A stretch of 64,000 bases of DNA from Aricia agestis (GCF_905147365.1 NC_056423.1:7606501-7670500); one strand, 5' to 3'; shown: positions 42,865 to 53,844, counted from the first letter of the stretch. A program made the numbers and translations. Notes: a model not told the origin generated them from the sequence alone.

Positions 42865-43440
42865 TAGAAAATGTGTAAATAAAATGTGAAAAATGCGAAC
42901 GGATTCAAGTTTGCGTAGGCGAATGAGTCTCATTATTTATGTCAATAAATAAATTTAAATAAATCCATTCGATTTCCGTTACTCATGAGATTGAGCAAAC
43001 AAAATAACGATTTGTTTGAAGAAAATATTTAGATATAAGAACAATTTTTGTTTGTGTTTGTGGGATCGATTCGATTACGACACACTTGAAAGAAATATGG
43101 CCTCCATTTACTTTAGTACATAATATACCATTTTCAACCTACTCTTTTAAATTTAAAAATAAGTACCCGAAAGGTTCAGCCGTACTCTTAGTGAAATGAA
43201 TAGCTCAAAAATGCTCTCTTTGTCCAATAATAAGATCTGAAGACAAAGTCACAATACATTTGCGGCATCGCATTGCAAAAAACTACATTAATTTTCAAAA
43301 TAACGATGTTTTGCATTACGCAGTGTGATGGCGTGGCCCTAATTATGTACTTTATTTTCCATAAAAAACCCCATTCATGCTCTAAATATAAATTCATAAT
43401 AATACAAACCTCGTCTTTGCAGTAATACGTATATCTATAA
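42865..43440. other. no gene recognised
   Basis: An open frame at 43188-43526 (minus) has no domain and its end lies inside the SINE. Bases 43230-43330 hold TTTTGCATTACG/CGCATTGCAAAA words forming a loose inverted repeat. Confidence 0.4.
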
Positions 43441-43443
43441 TAA

Positions 43444-43796
43444 TGGCTCCCACACCGGTTTCGGTGACGGTGGCCGGTTTCATTGAAACCAGGCCAGCTA
43501 CGCAGGAGTAATTTTATAGTGCCCAAGTGTGTGCGCAGTACACAAGAGCACTCTCTATTCCTTTACTCTCATAACCCAGTGGGACGGAAGACCGACACGA
43601 CCGGCGAGAGATCAGGCGCAGGACCGACTTTTTTACATGCCCATCCGACGCATGGATCATCTTACTTGTCAGACAATCAGGTGATCAGCCTGCATTGTCC
43701 TAACCAAACTTGGAAATAGCATGTTTCCAACGCGGGAATCGAACCCACGACCTCCGAGTTAAGAGCCGCGCTCTATACCACTAGACCACGGAGGCG
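43444..43796 (-). mobile_element. tRNA-headed SINE, complete copy
   Basis: The minus strand starts CGCCTCCGTGGTCTAGTGGT ATAGAGCGCGGCTCTTAACT CGGAGGTCGTGGGTTCGATT: both pol III boxes and a recognisable anticodon arm. Ends CGTCACCGAAACCGGTGTGG GAGCC. About 350 bp; used here as the reference copy. Confidence 0.9.
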
Positions 43797-43802
43797 TATA
43801 TC

Positions 43803-43872
43803 TATACTAAAATTATAGCAAAAGTGTGTATGTCTGTCTGTTACCTCTTGACGCCATACTGCCGAACCGATT
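43803..43872 (-). mobile_element. Helitron-like repeat fragment
   Basis: ATACTAAAATTATAGCAAAA GTGTGTATGTCTGTCTGTTA CCTCTTGACGCC, GCCGAACCGATTTTG. It ends where the RTE-type LINE begins. Confidence 0.7.
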
Positions 43873-44246
43873 TTGGGGTTTCATCATCATCATCAGCCTA
43901 TTGCCGTCCACTGCTGAACGTAGGCCTCCCCCAATGAGCGCCAACCATCCCGATCTTGGGCAGCCCTCATCCATCCGCTGCCAGCCACTTTCTTCAAATC
44001 GTCAGTCCACCGTGCTGCGGGACGTCCTACACTACGTTTGCCTAAGCGTGGTCTCCACTCTAACACTTGTCTGCTCCATCTACCGTCTTCCCGTCTGCAG
44101 ACATGACCAGCCCACTTCCACTTCAGCGTGCTAATTCTATGAGCAATGTCGGTGACTTTAGTTCTCTGGCGAATGATTATATTAGGAATTTTGTCTACCA
44201 GAGATACTCCCAACATAGCTCTTTCCATAGCTCGCTGAGCAACCTT
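43873..44246 (-). pseudogene. RTE-type non-LTR retrotransposon 3' end
   Basis: The minus strand reads KVAQRAMERAMLGVSLVDKI, PNIIIRQRTKVTDIAHRIST, LKWKWAGHVCRREDGRWSRQ, VLEWRPRLGKRSVGRPAARW, TDDLKKVAGSGWMRAAQDRD and YVQQW before a stop at 43893. This is the characteristic end of RTE-clade reverse transcriptases in insects. A GATGATGATGATG tail lies at the low end. The upstream side is cut by a SINE-like insertion at 44251. Confidence 0.92.
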
Positions 44247-44250
44247 AAAC

Positions 44251-44602
44251 TTTTTTTTTTTTTTTTTTTTTATGAAATAAGGGGGCAAACGAGCCAACGG
44301 GTCACCTGATGGAAAGCAACTTCCGTCGCCCATGGGACACTCGCAGCATCAGAAGAGCTGCAGATGCGTTGCCGGCCTTTTAAGAGGGAATAGGCTAATA
44401 GGGGAGTTTAGGGAAGGGAAGGGAATAGGGGAGGATAGGGAAGGGAATAGGGGAGGGTAGAGAAGGGAATAGGGTAGGGGATTGGGCCTCCGGTAAACTC
44501 ACTCACTCGGCGAAACACAGCGCAAGCGCTGTTTCACGCCGGTTTTCTGTGAGAACGTGGTATTTTTCCGGTCGAGCCGGCCTATTCGTGCTCTCCCACG
44601 TA
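44251..44602 (-). mobile_element. LINE-tailed SINE-like element inserted next to the RTE fragment
   Basis: A run of about 20 T, then TATGAAATAAGGGGGCAAAC and the usual body with three GGGAATAGGG-type units and ending TTCGTGCTCTCCCACGTA. The CCGAAGCATGG part of the head is deleted. Confidence 0.88.
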
Positions 44603-44604
44603 TA

Positions 44605-44740
44605 GACTTGTGAATTTGTCCTCCGGTGTATGGTATGGAGATATTTTTTATGTCCCAGAAAAGGGCATACTTAGGATCATTTTTATCCCGAAAAAATATA
44701 TGGTTCATTGGCACAACAGAGTTGCGGGCTTGCGGAATGT
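44605..44740 (-). mobile_element. Helitron-like repeat fragment
   Basis: GTATGGAGATATTTTTTATG TCCCAGAAAAGGGCATAC, ATTTTTATCCCG, GGCACAACAGAGTTGCGGGC. Confidence 0.6.
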
Positions 44741-44744
44741 TGTA

Positions 44745-46190
44745 AATCAACGCGTCAGTGGGACCGAGATTGGAATAAGAATTGCTAGTTGCTACACATT
44801 GAAAGCGCGATTTATAATAGGACCTATGTTAAAATCATACTAATATATTTAGCAGGCCCATTGTCGTTCTTTATTCTAAATGTGGCCCCACCTTAAATTA
44901 ATCGCTTTGACTTAATTAGCAGGCCTATAATAAAATTTTATCACCGTTTTATAAAAAGCTTAACATGTTAGTGTGATCACAAAATTTGTGTCTATTTCAG
45001 ACGCGGCCCTGTGTCAGTTTTTTAGGGAGTCATGTATATTATAATGGTTTTTGATTTTGCACATTTTGGGCGTATTTGATGTTTTAAGTGCATATTTGCA
45101 TGTGTATTTGGCACTTGCATAATAATATAATCCGATGTCTTTGAATTGCCAACATTTTGATTACATTCGCCGTCAGACATTGGATCAGCCATGTAGGGAT
45201 ATTAGAAAGCCAGCCATTGCCAATTAATATACTCGCAGACAGCTGATGTTGATAATCTAGTTTATTGACCTGTTAGATCAGCACAACATATCTTTAATCG
45301 ACTTTCAGAAAAGGAGTAGGTTATATGTTTGACTCTATAAATGTTTATTTTAGTTTTAGATCAAATACAGATCTGAAAATGATTTGTCTTATGTTTAACT
45401 AAACCGATTTTGACGAGAAGAATGGATTTACTTCCCTGGAAAGGACCGTTGGATTTACTGTAGGACCTTTATCCCGGAAAAATGTACAGTTCGACACCAC
45501 AAGTCACAATGTTATACGGGCAATACCTAATGATCTATAAATGTGGTCTACGTTTTCTAAGAAAAGTACCTGAAAGTAACTTAAATAATATCTTGCGCGT
45601 ACTGTACAGTAAAGTTGTGAGTGGAATCCTTAAAGTCTTACAACTGTTAGGATGTGGCTTTCCTACGGGAAGTAATCTGAAACAAAACCTAAGTAATTTT
45701 TATCCTTACTAATATCAAAAATGCGAACCCCTTCACGCTTAAAACGCTGAACCGATTTTGATGAAAAGTATGGTGTACTTAGGATAACACCTGGATATAA
45801 ACGCAATCTAGTGCAAAATAATTATATTTTACTAGATGACGCACGCGACTGCGGCACGGCAAAATTCGTTTATCGCACAGGAGGATTTTTTCCGCCAGAA
45901 ATGATCCTATGTCCTTTTCCGGGGTTCAAAGTATCTGCACACCAAGTTTCATCAAAATCGTTTCAGCGGTAGAAACGTGAAGAAGTAACTGATATTTATT
46001 TATTTAAATTAAGGACACCAAACAGTACATACATTAAAACCTTGTTAAACACAATAATATTACCTATATTGTACCGATGCATGTACCTAAACAGGCGACA
46101 CAGCATTCACGATTAGCTCTACAAAATATACAATATAAACATTGATTTATTAACCAAACACAATTAAATCGAAAAATGAATTTTCAAATG
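44745..46190. other. no gene; Helitron-like fragments
   Basis: 45405-45490 (AACCGATTTTGACGAGAAG, TTATCCCGGAAAAATGTACA) and 45710-45990 (two opposed pieces: ACGCTGAACCGATTTTGATG; TAGATGACGCACGCGACTGC, TCCTTTTCCGGGGTTCAAAG, TTTCATCAAAATCGTTTCAG) are repeat fragments. The rest is unassigned. Confidence 0.5.
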
Positions 46191-46192
46191 TG

Positions 46193-46312
46193 TTAGTCGC
46201 GCTAAAACTCGAAAACGGCTGGACGGATTGGGCTGATTTTAGTCTTAAAATGTTCGTAGAAGTCCAGGGAAGGTTTTAAAGTGACACGAAGTTCACCGGG
46301 ACAGCTAGGATG
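46193..46312 (+). mobile_element. GCTAAAACTCGAGAACGGCTG family fragment
   Basis: AGTCGCGCTAAAACTCGAAA ACGGCTGGACGGATTGGGCT, TAGTCTTAAAATGTTCGTAG, GAAGTTCACCGGGACAGCTA. The best copy of this family here. Confidence 0.75.
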
Positions 46313-46353
46313 TAGATAAAATGATGAATGATGATGAATGAATGATATAGAGT

Positions 46354-46784
46354 AAGAGCCTGCGACGGCCAGACCTTTCTTAGTTTAGGACAGTTGAAAG
46401 TTTACCTGTTTGTGACCTTTACAGAGGTAAGAACGACCAGCAACTATGGAGTTTCGGTCGCGGTTACTTTAGTGGATATCCAGCTCTGAAGGTCTACCTG
46501 ACCTTCGAGAAAGAGTAAAGCTCAATTTCATAGCTTATATTCTTCGTGGTAAGTGGAGGAATCTCGTTTTGTCGTTCAGTGCCGGACATTTTTGACAGTT
46601 GCTTCCCACCCTTAAACTTTCTTAAAGTATTATAATATAGACTTTGAGGGTGTCTAGGAGGGTGGGAAGCAACGGTCAAAAATGTCCGGTACTGGAAGAC
46701 GAGATTCCTCCACTTAGCTTAGCTTAGCACAGGTAAACTTTGAGCTTTCCTAAACTGAGGAAGGTCTGGCAGTCGCAGGCTCTT
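46354..46784. mobile_element. 430-bp MITE, AAGAGCCTGCGAC family
   Basis: Termini AAGAGCCTGCGACGGCCAGA CC and inverse GGTCTGGCAGTCGCAGGCTC TT. Inner arms GAGGAATCTCGTTTTGTCGT ... GACATTTTTGACAGTTGCTT CCCACC pair with 46650-46720. The left part (GAACGACCAGCAACTATGGA GTTTCGG) matches 59784-59812. Confidence 0.85.
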
Positions 46785-47067
46785 GGTCCAATAGACATAC
46801 ACATTTCCGGATTTATACTTTGAGTACGGATGTAAGGTACCATATCACTTCTACATGTTAACTCGTGAAATAAAATGTCATTCCCAGCTACGTCTTATCC
46901 CGTTCCATTGTGTTGAACGCTCCGAGGCGGGCGAGAAATTAAAACTTAAGATATCTTCAGAAATATAGGTCTCGTGTTTACCCTCCTATTATATTAACGA
47001 TGTGTTTACATACTTGAGAGATTACTTGAAATATATTCGTGAATTTTTATTGTAATGTTAGATATCT

Positions 47068-47151
47068 ATACTAATATTATAACGCGAAAGTGTGTCTGTC
47101 TGTCGATAAAGAAAATTTTGGCGCAACGAAGTTGCGGGCGTAATCTAGTCA
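47068..47151 (-). mobile_element. Helitron-like repeat, deleted in the middle
   Basis: TATCTATACTAATATTATAA CGCGAAAGTGTGTCTGTCTG TC jumps directly to GATAAAGAAAATTTTGGCGC AACGAAGTTGCGGGCGTAAT CTAGT, skipping the centre. A TTAA-type MITE follows. Confidence 0.75.
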
Positions 47152-47736
47152 TTAGGAGCGCACCTAACCCTAACTTGACGACATACTTAAACCTAGATCT
47201 CAAAATCTGTAAGGTCTAGAAAACTGATATTTTGCCACAAGTAACTTCAGTTCATGAAGATTAAAGCTTCGGCCAAACCTACGCGAACAGGCGTCTGCGA
47301 AACGGAGCGGAGCTTCAAGTTGTCAAATGTGTGTTTTGTATACAAAACACACATTTGACAACTTGACGCTCCGCTTCGCAGACGCCTGTTCGCGTAGGTT
47401 TGGCCTAAGCTTAAATGCTCAAGACGAAAACACGATTACTGAAAGAATGCTCGATAGTTTCTTTTTTACAAAAAGCCTTGTTTTAGACACATTTTTGCTT
47501 GGATCTTCGAAGTTTGCTGACTTTTCTTTAATATTTTTTAATATCTAAAAGGCATTGATAAAACCTAAATTTGCTCAAAACACTTTTTTCATAATCATTA
47601 TAGTTCGTCTTTTATTCAAGTAAAACTGACTCGGCGATGATTCCGCGTCGTCCTTTTTCACCTGGCATATTAAAAACCGGCGTGAGTGTGAAGAGAGGAG
47701 GACGATGTTTGATTTTTGGAGTCAGGAACGCTCTTA
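47152..47736. mobile_element. TTAA-type MITE, copy 2, with a second MITE inside
   Basis: Matches 10710-11144 and 49491-49934 over its length, except that 47265-47410 is extra. The ends are a little diverged (TTAGGAGCGCAC and inverse of CTAAGAGCGTTC). Confidence 0.85.
47265..47410. mobile_element. near-perfect palindromic MITE at a TTAA site
   Basis: AGCTTCGGCCAAACCTACGC GAACAGGCGTCTGCG ... centre TTTTGTATACAAAA with no loop (symmetry axis 47340/47341; 25 perfect bp each side) ... CGCGTAGGTTTGGCCTAAGC. Flanked by TTAA on both sides. Absent from the other two host-element copies. One arm also at 5355-5438. Confidence 0.9.
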
Positions 47737-47988
47737 GTAATAATAATTTATCCATAGTTATTTAATAATCTGATGTGTGGACAAGAAGTGCCAAGTTTTT
47801 ACAAAAAGTTACAAAACTTGCAGATGAAAAACGTATTTTTACGATAGCTTATAATTGATTTTCATATGAGTTTTGTGTATTGTGTATTAAGTATAGATCG
47901 CATTTAATAAACTAGATGTTTTCCGTTTCCGTTAATATTCGTTTATCGCCTGATAACCTTAGGTACATCTTTTCGTCCTTTCCCAGTT
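47737..47988. other. no gene recognised
   Basis: AT-rich. 47920-47990 has GTTTATCGCCTGATAACC and TTTCGTCCTTTCCCAG, faint Helitron-like traces. Confidence 0.35.
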
Positions 47989-47989
47989 A

Positions 47990-48379
47990 TAGTGCTAGCA
48001 CGGCGACCAGCGGAAATGCGAAAGTATGGACAAACTGTGGAAATAAACCTAAGGTGCCGTTCCGATCTTTTTTCGTTCCGAAAAATTCAATTAAAATGCC
48101 ACTTTATGACAGACTATAGTCACAAACTGTGGAGATAAACTTAAGGTGCCGTTCCGATCTTTTTTAGTTCCGAATAATTCAATTAAAAAGCCACTTTATG
48201 ACAGACTATAGTTCTAAAAATTCAAATAATATCCTACATTATCACATATACTATAGTGTGTCATAAAGTGGCATTTTAATTGAATTTTTCGGAACGAAAA
48301 AAGATCGGAACGGCACCTTAGGTTTATTTCCACAGTTTGTCCATACTTTCGCATTTCCGCTGGTCGCCGTGCTAACACT
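47990..48379. mobile_element. 390-bp inverted-repeat MITE with tandem arm duplication
   Basis: Left arm AGTGCTAGCACGGCGACCAG CGGAAATGCGAAAGTATGGA ... GACAGACTATAG (47990-48118) pairs with 48250-48379 almost perfectly over 125 bp. Next to the left arm, 48120-48212 repeats its inner 95 bp as a direct copy (CACAAACTGTGGAGATAAAC to GACAGACTATAG). Confidence 0.9.
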
Positions 48380-49488
48380 ACAGGACTCTACTTCTAATTC
48401 GAATCGATCGAAAGGCTTTTAATCGAATATTCGGTAGCCAACTCCTTGCATTGTACAAAGGCACTGTTTTTTTTAAATCGGTGCCGCATTTGTGCATACA
48501 AAATTTGTTAGTCAAATCGGCATACCTGAGTATGATTCGGCGCCAACATTCACCAGGCCTACGCGTGGCCTTGCCATATATCATAGGTACTCAGAAACTA
48601 GCCGCTAATAAATAGTCAGTCAGAAACTGACTAATAAATACTTGCGAACCGTGACGTGGAGTTAATTAATGCAATTGTTAACGAATAATAGACTTAGTAC
48701 AGTCTTAGACGGTCACGTCATTATCTTGTATTTGTAGTTAGAAAGTGGGCTATTACATTCATAGTAAAGTGAGCAAAAGCAGTATGTTTACTCTGGCAAA
48801 AGACATGAGACGACAATATATGCCCGGTTGAGATTTTTACATGATTTCGTCTTTGGAAGTCGTTTTTTAACCGACTTCCAAAAACGAGGAGGTTATAATA
48901 TGTTCGGCTGTGTATATTTTTTTTAATTGACTATAGTTAGTTTTTATTATTCGTAGACTATAAGCCTATAAATTATTATATAATATTTTTTGATTGGCTT
49001 CTATAGTAGGTGAATAGAGAAAATTCTATTTAGAAACCTTCAGAAACCAGTCAACACACAAACACTTTATTATAAACGTTGTTTGGCGGTGCTTTTTTTA
49101 TTAAGAGATTTTTTACCAAGCCTTTCGTGCTGAAGCAGTATGTGGTGATGATGATTATTATTCACAATTTAAAACCCCTGACTTATGGCTATATATTGTC
49201 AGCGTGTGCCTAAACAAATTCTTAACACTTCTACAAGTTTCGTTTTCGAGAGCTGAGCAAACTCATGGAACATAATATGTGCAACGGTACATTTGGCATA
49301 CTCAAATTTAAACTCTATCTCGTTGAATTAAGGTGTTTATTCCTGCACCAGGTTTATGCTTGACATCGTAAAAAGGAGGAATGTTTGATAAAATAACAAT
49401 AATCTTTGATTACGGTCGTCACATGTACTACCACTGCAGTAGACAGTATACAGTACTCAGTAGGGTGACTCAACTAAGTTCTTAACAC
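48380..49488. other. no gene recognised
   Basis: 48862-48905 (TAACCGACTTCCAAAAACGA GGAGG) is a common lepidopteran repeat phrase, also at 50998-51050. No coding pattern seen. Confidence 0.4.
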
Positions 49489-49490
49489 AG

Positions 49491-49934
49491 TTAAGAGCCC
49501 ATATGACCCTAACTTGACTACATACTTTAACCTAGATCTCAAAATCTGTAAGGTCCAGAAAACTGATTTTTTGACACAAGTAACTCCAATTCATGAAGAT
49601 TAAATGCTCAAGACGATAACACGATTACTCAAAAAATGCTCGATAGTTTATTTTTTACAAAAAACCTTGTTTTAGACACATTTTTGCTTGGATCTCCGAA
49701 GTTTGCTGTCTTTTCTTTAATATTTTTTAATATCTAAAAAGGTATTGATAAAACCTAAATTTGTTCAAAACACTTTTTTCATAATCATTATAGTTCGTCT
49801 TTTATTAAAGTAAAACTAACTCGGCGATGATTCCGCGCCGTCCTTTTTCACCTGGTATATGAAAGACGGGCGTGAGTGTGAACTGTGAAGAGAGAAGGAC
49901 GATGTTTGATTTTTAGAGTCAGGTGAGCTCTTAA
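49491..49934. mobile_element. TTAA-type MITE, copy 3
   Basis: TTAAGAGCCCATATGACCCT to GTCAGGTGAGCTCTTAA; uninterrupted. GTGTGAACTGTGAAG near the end is a small internal duplication not in copy 1. Confidence 0.9.
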
Positions 49935-49942
49935 ATCAAATT

Positions 49943-50043
49943 GCTCTTGTGTACTGCGCACACACTTGGGCACTATAAAATTACTCCTGCGTACCTGGCC
50001 TGGTTTTAATGAAATCGGCGACTGTCACCAAAACCGGTGTAGG
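49943..50043 (+). mobile_element. SINE 3'-end fragment
   Basis: GCTCTTGTGTACTGCGCACA CACTTGGGCACTATAAAATT ACTCCTGCGTACCTGGCCTG to CACCAAAACCGGTGTAGGGG. 3' part of the tRNA-headed SINE; the head is missing. Confidence 0.85.
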
Positions 50044-50124
50044 GGTATTATTATTTTTAAATCAAATTCGTGCAATAGAACGCACAAATCACGTATTCTA
50101 CTGTTCACCGCGTACTCTACATCA

Positions 50125-50270
50125 AAGTGTTTCTGTCTGCCTGTCTGTTACCACTTGACTGAAATTTAGTATGGAGATACTCTGAGTCCCGAGAAAGGAC
50201 ATAGGATACTTTTTATCTCGGAATAAATGTTCCCGCGCGATAAACGACGGATGCAATGGAGTTTCGGTCG
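50125..50270 (-). mobile_element. Helitron-like repeat
   Basis: GTGTTTCTGTCTGCCTGTCT GTTACC, GTATGGAGATACTCTGAGTC CCGAGAAAGGACATAGGATA CTTTTTATCTCG, CCCGCGCGATAAACGACGGA TGCAATGGAG. Confidence 0.75.
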
Positions 50271-50271
50271 T

Positions 50272-51610
50272 CATCGTTAATTTGAGTTTTGTCACATTAT
50301 ACTCGTAAATGTCTGCCACCAAACAGTATTTCGGGGTAGACTGTTGAACTTCATACAATTATGTTTTTTTTTTCAATGAAACAAAAAATATTCAAAACAA
50401 AATAAAATAAAAGATCTACCATAGAAAAATACTGTTTTACAATACGAAACTCTGTGAGCGCGAATCCGATCGTTTTTTTTTTTTTTGGAGACGAGGAAAG
50501 TCTTTGCCCAGCAGTAGGACAGTAAAGGTTTAAAAAAAAAACTAATCCTTTTATTAATAATAATTGCTTGTTAATACATATCTTGTTCATGTTCATCCAG
50601 TCAGTTCAAATTATAATTATGAAGATCAAGCCTTTGGGACGCTACAAGGCAATACACCCCAATTCACAACTAATCACTCGTGAATCATCACTCAAAGGAT
50701 ACCAATTTGGAGAATTGAACATCAATCAAACCGAGTGTTAATAGCATTTTTATTAAAGCCTTCATTGTGATTTAATGAAAGTAACTTTTGTGAATGGAAT
50801 TTAAAAAAATTTAATATTGAAAATATACTCTAGGGCGAAGAATAAGAAGATTCAGTTTTCGTTAAAAGCAAGCACAGACCGTAAAATACACATTTTTTTT
50901 AATACGCTAATAATCATAGACTTATTTATATTAATAATAATAAAGACTTATTTATATACTATTTAAAGTTTATGCTAATAATTATTTTACTTCAATTTTT
51001 AATCGACTTAAAAAAAGGAGGTTATCAATTTGACGCTTATGTATGTAATATTTCCAGAACTGCCCCATTTTCGTATAAGTATGTTAGTCTTTATCAGCGT
51101 CTGAACAAATGTGCCAAATTTCAAAAGTGTATGTATGTATGTTTTTATGATTGTGTTCGCATATCTCTGGAACTGCCATTTCGATTTCAGTAATTCTTTT
51201 TTTGTTGGACTAGGTATTGTTCAACTTAGGGAATGGTGCAAGTTTCATCAAAATCAACTAGCCTCCCTGGTACCTAGGTTAGGATATTAAAGTTTTTGTC
51301 AAAGTTTATTGTACAAACTGAAGCTTTTAGTTCAGCGACGAGTTGCTTCGCTACTTGTGCTGCCAGTCAAGTCAGCCAGTAAAAGTGAAAATTATGTAAA
51401 ATTTAATTTACAACGTACTACTGGTATTTTACGACTTAAGGCTAGGACCACGGACGAGATGCGAGGAGCTTGCGAGCGAAGATGTGTCAAATCTACTTAT
51501 AATAAAAAAAAATACTACAAAATGCAGACGTCAGAAAAGAGATACCTATTCGCGCATTTCCTATACTACTACGTACGAGGACGTGCCCAAAACGTGAGAA
51601 ATGTATGGCA
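50272..51610. other. no gene recognised
   Basis: 50985-51200 (AATCGACTTAAAAAAAGGAG GTTATCAATTTGACGCTTAT) resembles a common lepidopteran repeat. 50935-50955 has a short tandem of AATAATAATAAAGACTTATTTATAT. Open frames here show no domain. Confidence 0.4.
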
Positions 51611-51614
51611 AACT

Positions 51615-51829
51615 ATAGGTAGGTCTAGGATCTGATGGCAAATTTTGATGGAAGATTTTCAAAAAATATCCTTGATCATTGGATAAATTTTTATATTTGT
51701 ATGTTTCATACACAGAATCAGCCGCTATAAAGAAAAAAAAAGATCAAAATGTTTTATTCCAATTACCCCCGTATTGCTAGAGTCAATTTCTTTTCCCACT
51801 TTTTGCCATCAGATCCTGGTAGACCTATA
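51615..51829. mobile_element. MITE, TAGGTCTACCAGGATCTGATG family, copy 2
   Basis: Inverse orientation to 31889-32093; right end CCATCAGATCCTGGTAGACC TATAG. CAAACTATAG / CTATAGTTTG at the two sides suggests the inverted ends include the flank. Confidence 0.88.
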
Positions 51830-51839
51830 GTTTGAACTA

Positions 51840-52065
51840 TGTGAGCGCGTTCTGCAACGATTCAGTTCTAAGCTTTCTAGTTCACTTGGCTTACTGTAAC
51901 TCTTCTCTTAAATCTTGATTAACTTGCATTTTGACAGTGAAGTCAGAAATCAAAACTTAAAAGGTAAGGATTTAACATCAAACGCAAACTCTGTCATCAA
52001 GCGATAGACCCTGGACGGACCTTAAACGTCATTCAGAGTTTTCTGCCGATGATGATTTTCTGAAC
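51840..52065. other. no gene recognised
   Basis: No repeat match or coding pattern found. Confidence 0.35.
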
Positions 52066-52070
52066 GATGT

Positions 52071-52262
52071 TTAGCCCGGCCGCACATAGTCCGAATTCTG
52101 ATCAGAAACAGTTGAATTTCGCCGGACCGCCACCCCGCACACTATCCGAAATATTCTTCCGGCGAGTTCGAGCTCACTCGGCTCAGTACAAAATGTAAGA
52201 GACAGCGCGGACGTTCAACTGTTTCTGATCAGAAATTTCGGACAATGTGCGGCCGGGCTTAA
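52071..52262. mobile_element. GC-rich MITE, AGCCCGGCCGCACA family
   Basis: TTAGCCCGGCCGCACATAGT CCGAATTCTGATCAGAAACA GTTGAA and inverse TTCAACTGTTTCTGATCAGA AATTTCGGACAATGTGCGGC CGGGCTTAA. The middle is diverged. No other copy seen here. Confidence 0.88.
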
Positions 52263-52505
52263 GGTCCCGACTCGCGCGTAGACGGACGCGCGAATGAATA
52301 TGCGCTCTGTAAACAAGGTCTTAGATATAAAATTGCAGTGACATCGTCTCGCTCTTTGATACTTTGCGGCTCGTAAAGCATCTTCTGTTTACGACTGCAC
52401 TAAATCGAGAGCGTTTGAAGGAACAAAATTAACCGCACTATTCGAGAATTTACAGGAAGTGCAGTATAGCGAATTACATTACCAAACTCGATAGTGGCCG
52501 CAACA

Positions 52506-52655
52506 GGGCTTGTACCACGAAACCGTTTTGAGACTCAAACAATCGTACAAGAATGTTGCGTCCTACTCTTACAAACGTGAAATGACGTTGTTAGAGCAGG
52601 ACGCGGCATTCTCGTCCGATTGTTTGAGTCTCAAAACGGTTTCGTAGTAGGCCTA
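52506..52655. mobile_element. 150-bp hairpin MITE, CGAAACCGTTTTGAGACTCA family
   Basis: GGCTTGTACCACGAAACCGT TTTGAGACTCAAACAATCG and inverse CGATTGTTTGAGTCTCAAAA CGGTTTCGTAGTAGGCC; inner arms GAATGTTGCGTCCTACTCTT versus AGAGCAGGACGCGGCATTC. Confidence 0.88.
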
Positions 52656-52683
52656 CTTACAACATTATGACAATAAAAATTAT

Positions 52684-53361
52684 GCTCGGGGTCTACGAAT
52701 AATAAAAACTAAGGAAAAGTAACTCCGTCAAAAACATGATCTACAATTATACTTGTCAAAAAGATGTACCAGGTACACATTTCAATACATTTGCAATATT
52801 AAGGTGGCCTTGAGCGGTATTAGGCTGACATTATATGACAGTTCGAAAGGAACCAAAATAATCGGCCAAGTGCGAGTCGGACTCGCGCACGAGGGGTTCC
52901 GTACCATTATAGAGCAATATTAGGCCAAAATTTGTGTTTTTTGTATGAGAGCCCCTCTTAATTTTTGAGTGTATATTAATATTAATATAAAATATTAAAG
53001 TACACATAAAACTAAGGATTGGGTGAAAAATTAAAGTACCTACCTATTGCTATTATTGATATAGAGCAAAAAAGGCCAAAAAAATCACGTTTGTTGTATT
53101 GGAGCCCCCCTTAATTATATATTAATTTTATGTTGTTTTTAGTATTTGTTATTATAGCGGCAACAAATATACAAAATCTGTGAAAATTTCCACTCTATAA
53201 CAACCTTTCTTGAGTTACAGGCTGCTGGCAGACAGACGGACAGACTGACATCGAAGTCTTAGTATCAGGGTCCCGTTTTTACCCTTTGGGTATGGAACCC
53301 TAAAAACGATAATAGTATAGGAGTTACGTTTCCTTAGTTTTTATTATTCGTAGCTCGGGCT
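52684..53361. mobile_element. inverted-repeat pair enclosing a GGCCAAGTGCGAGTCGG repeat
   Basis: GCTCGGGGTCTACGAATAAT AAAAACTAAGGAAAAGTAAC TCC at 52684 and inverse GGAGTTACGTTTCCTTAGTT TTTATTATTCGTAGCTCGGG C at 53321. Inside, 52862-53306 runs GGCCAAGTGCGAGTCGGACT CGCGCACGAGGGGTTCCGTA to CCCTTTGGGTATGGAACCCT AAAAA, a common insect repeat. Confidence 0.8.
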
Positions 53362-53369
53362 TCAAAGTA

Positions 53370-53588
53370 TGTTCATACCTGTCAAAAGCGGTTTAGTGAT
53401 TTATGTGTGAAAAGGAAACGGTAAGACTGACAGACTTTTGCATTTAGGATATTTTAGTTTATGACAAAAAAATCAACAATTGACACACCGAATGGATAAA
53501 AAATCCTTCTAAAAAACTAACTTTGAATTGCCGTAACCCGACCAAATGTCGTGGGACTGTCTATGAATAAATTTCTTTGATGAAACTA
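53370..53588. other. no gene recognised
   Basis: 53370-53450 carries Helitron-like traces (GGGCTTCAAAGTATGTTCAT, AAAGCGGTTTAGTGATTTAT). Nothing else. Confidence 0.4.
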
Positions 53589-53839
53589 TACAGTGTGTAA
53601 CAAAAATAAGTGATAATACTTTAGGGTGTGTACGTGTTCCTTGTACAGAGTTCACTGTGAAAGTAGCAGCGCTGAAAGATAAATTTTTGTATGGGCAAGA
53701 GCCCGAGCGTCACGAGTTAACCCATACAAAAGTGAAAAAAAAATTTGGTCTTTCAGCGCTGCTACTTACACAGTGAACTCTTTACAAGGAATACGTACAC
53801 ACCCTAAAGTATTATCACTTGTTTTTGTTACACCCTGTA
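53589..53839. mobile_element. fold-back MITE, TACAGGGTGTAACAAAA family
   Basis: TACAGTGTGTAACAAAAATA AGTGATAATACTTTAGGGTG and inverse TACAGGGTGTAACAAAAACA. Complete, with TA flanks; about 250 bp. Confidence 0.92.
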
Positions 53840-53844
53840 TAAGA

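Noticed and set aside
43893..44333. RTE-related frame taken as a cellular gene
   Set aside because: The protein matches the end of RTE reverse transcriptases, and its upper part runs into the T-rich SINE-like insertion.
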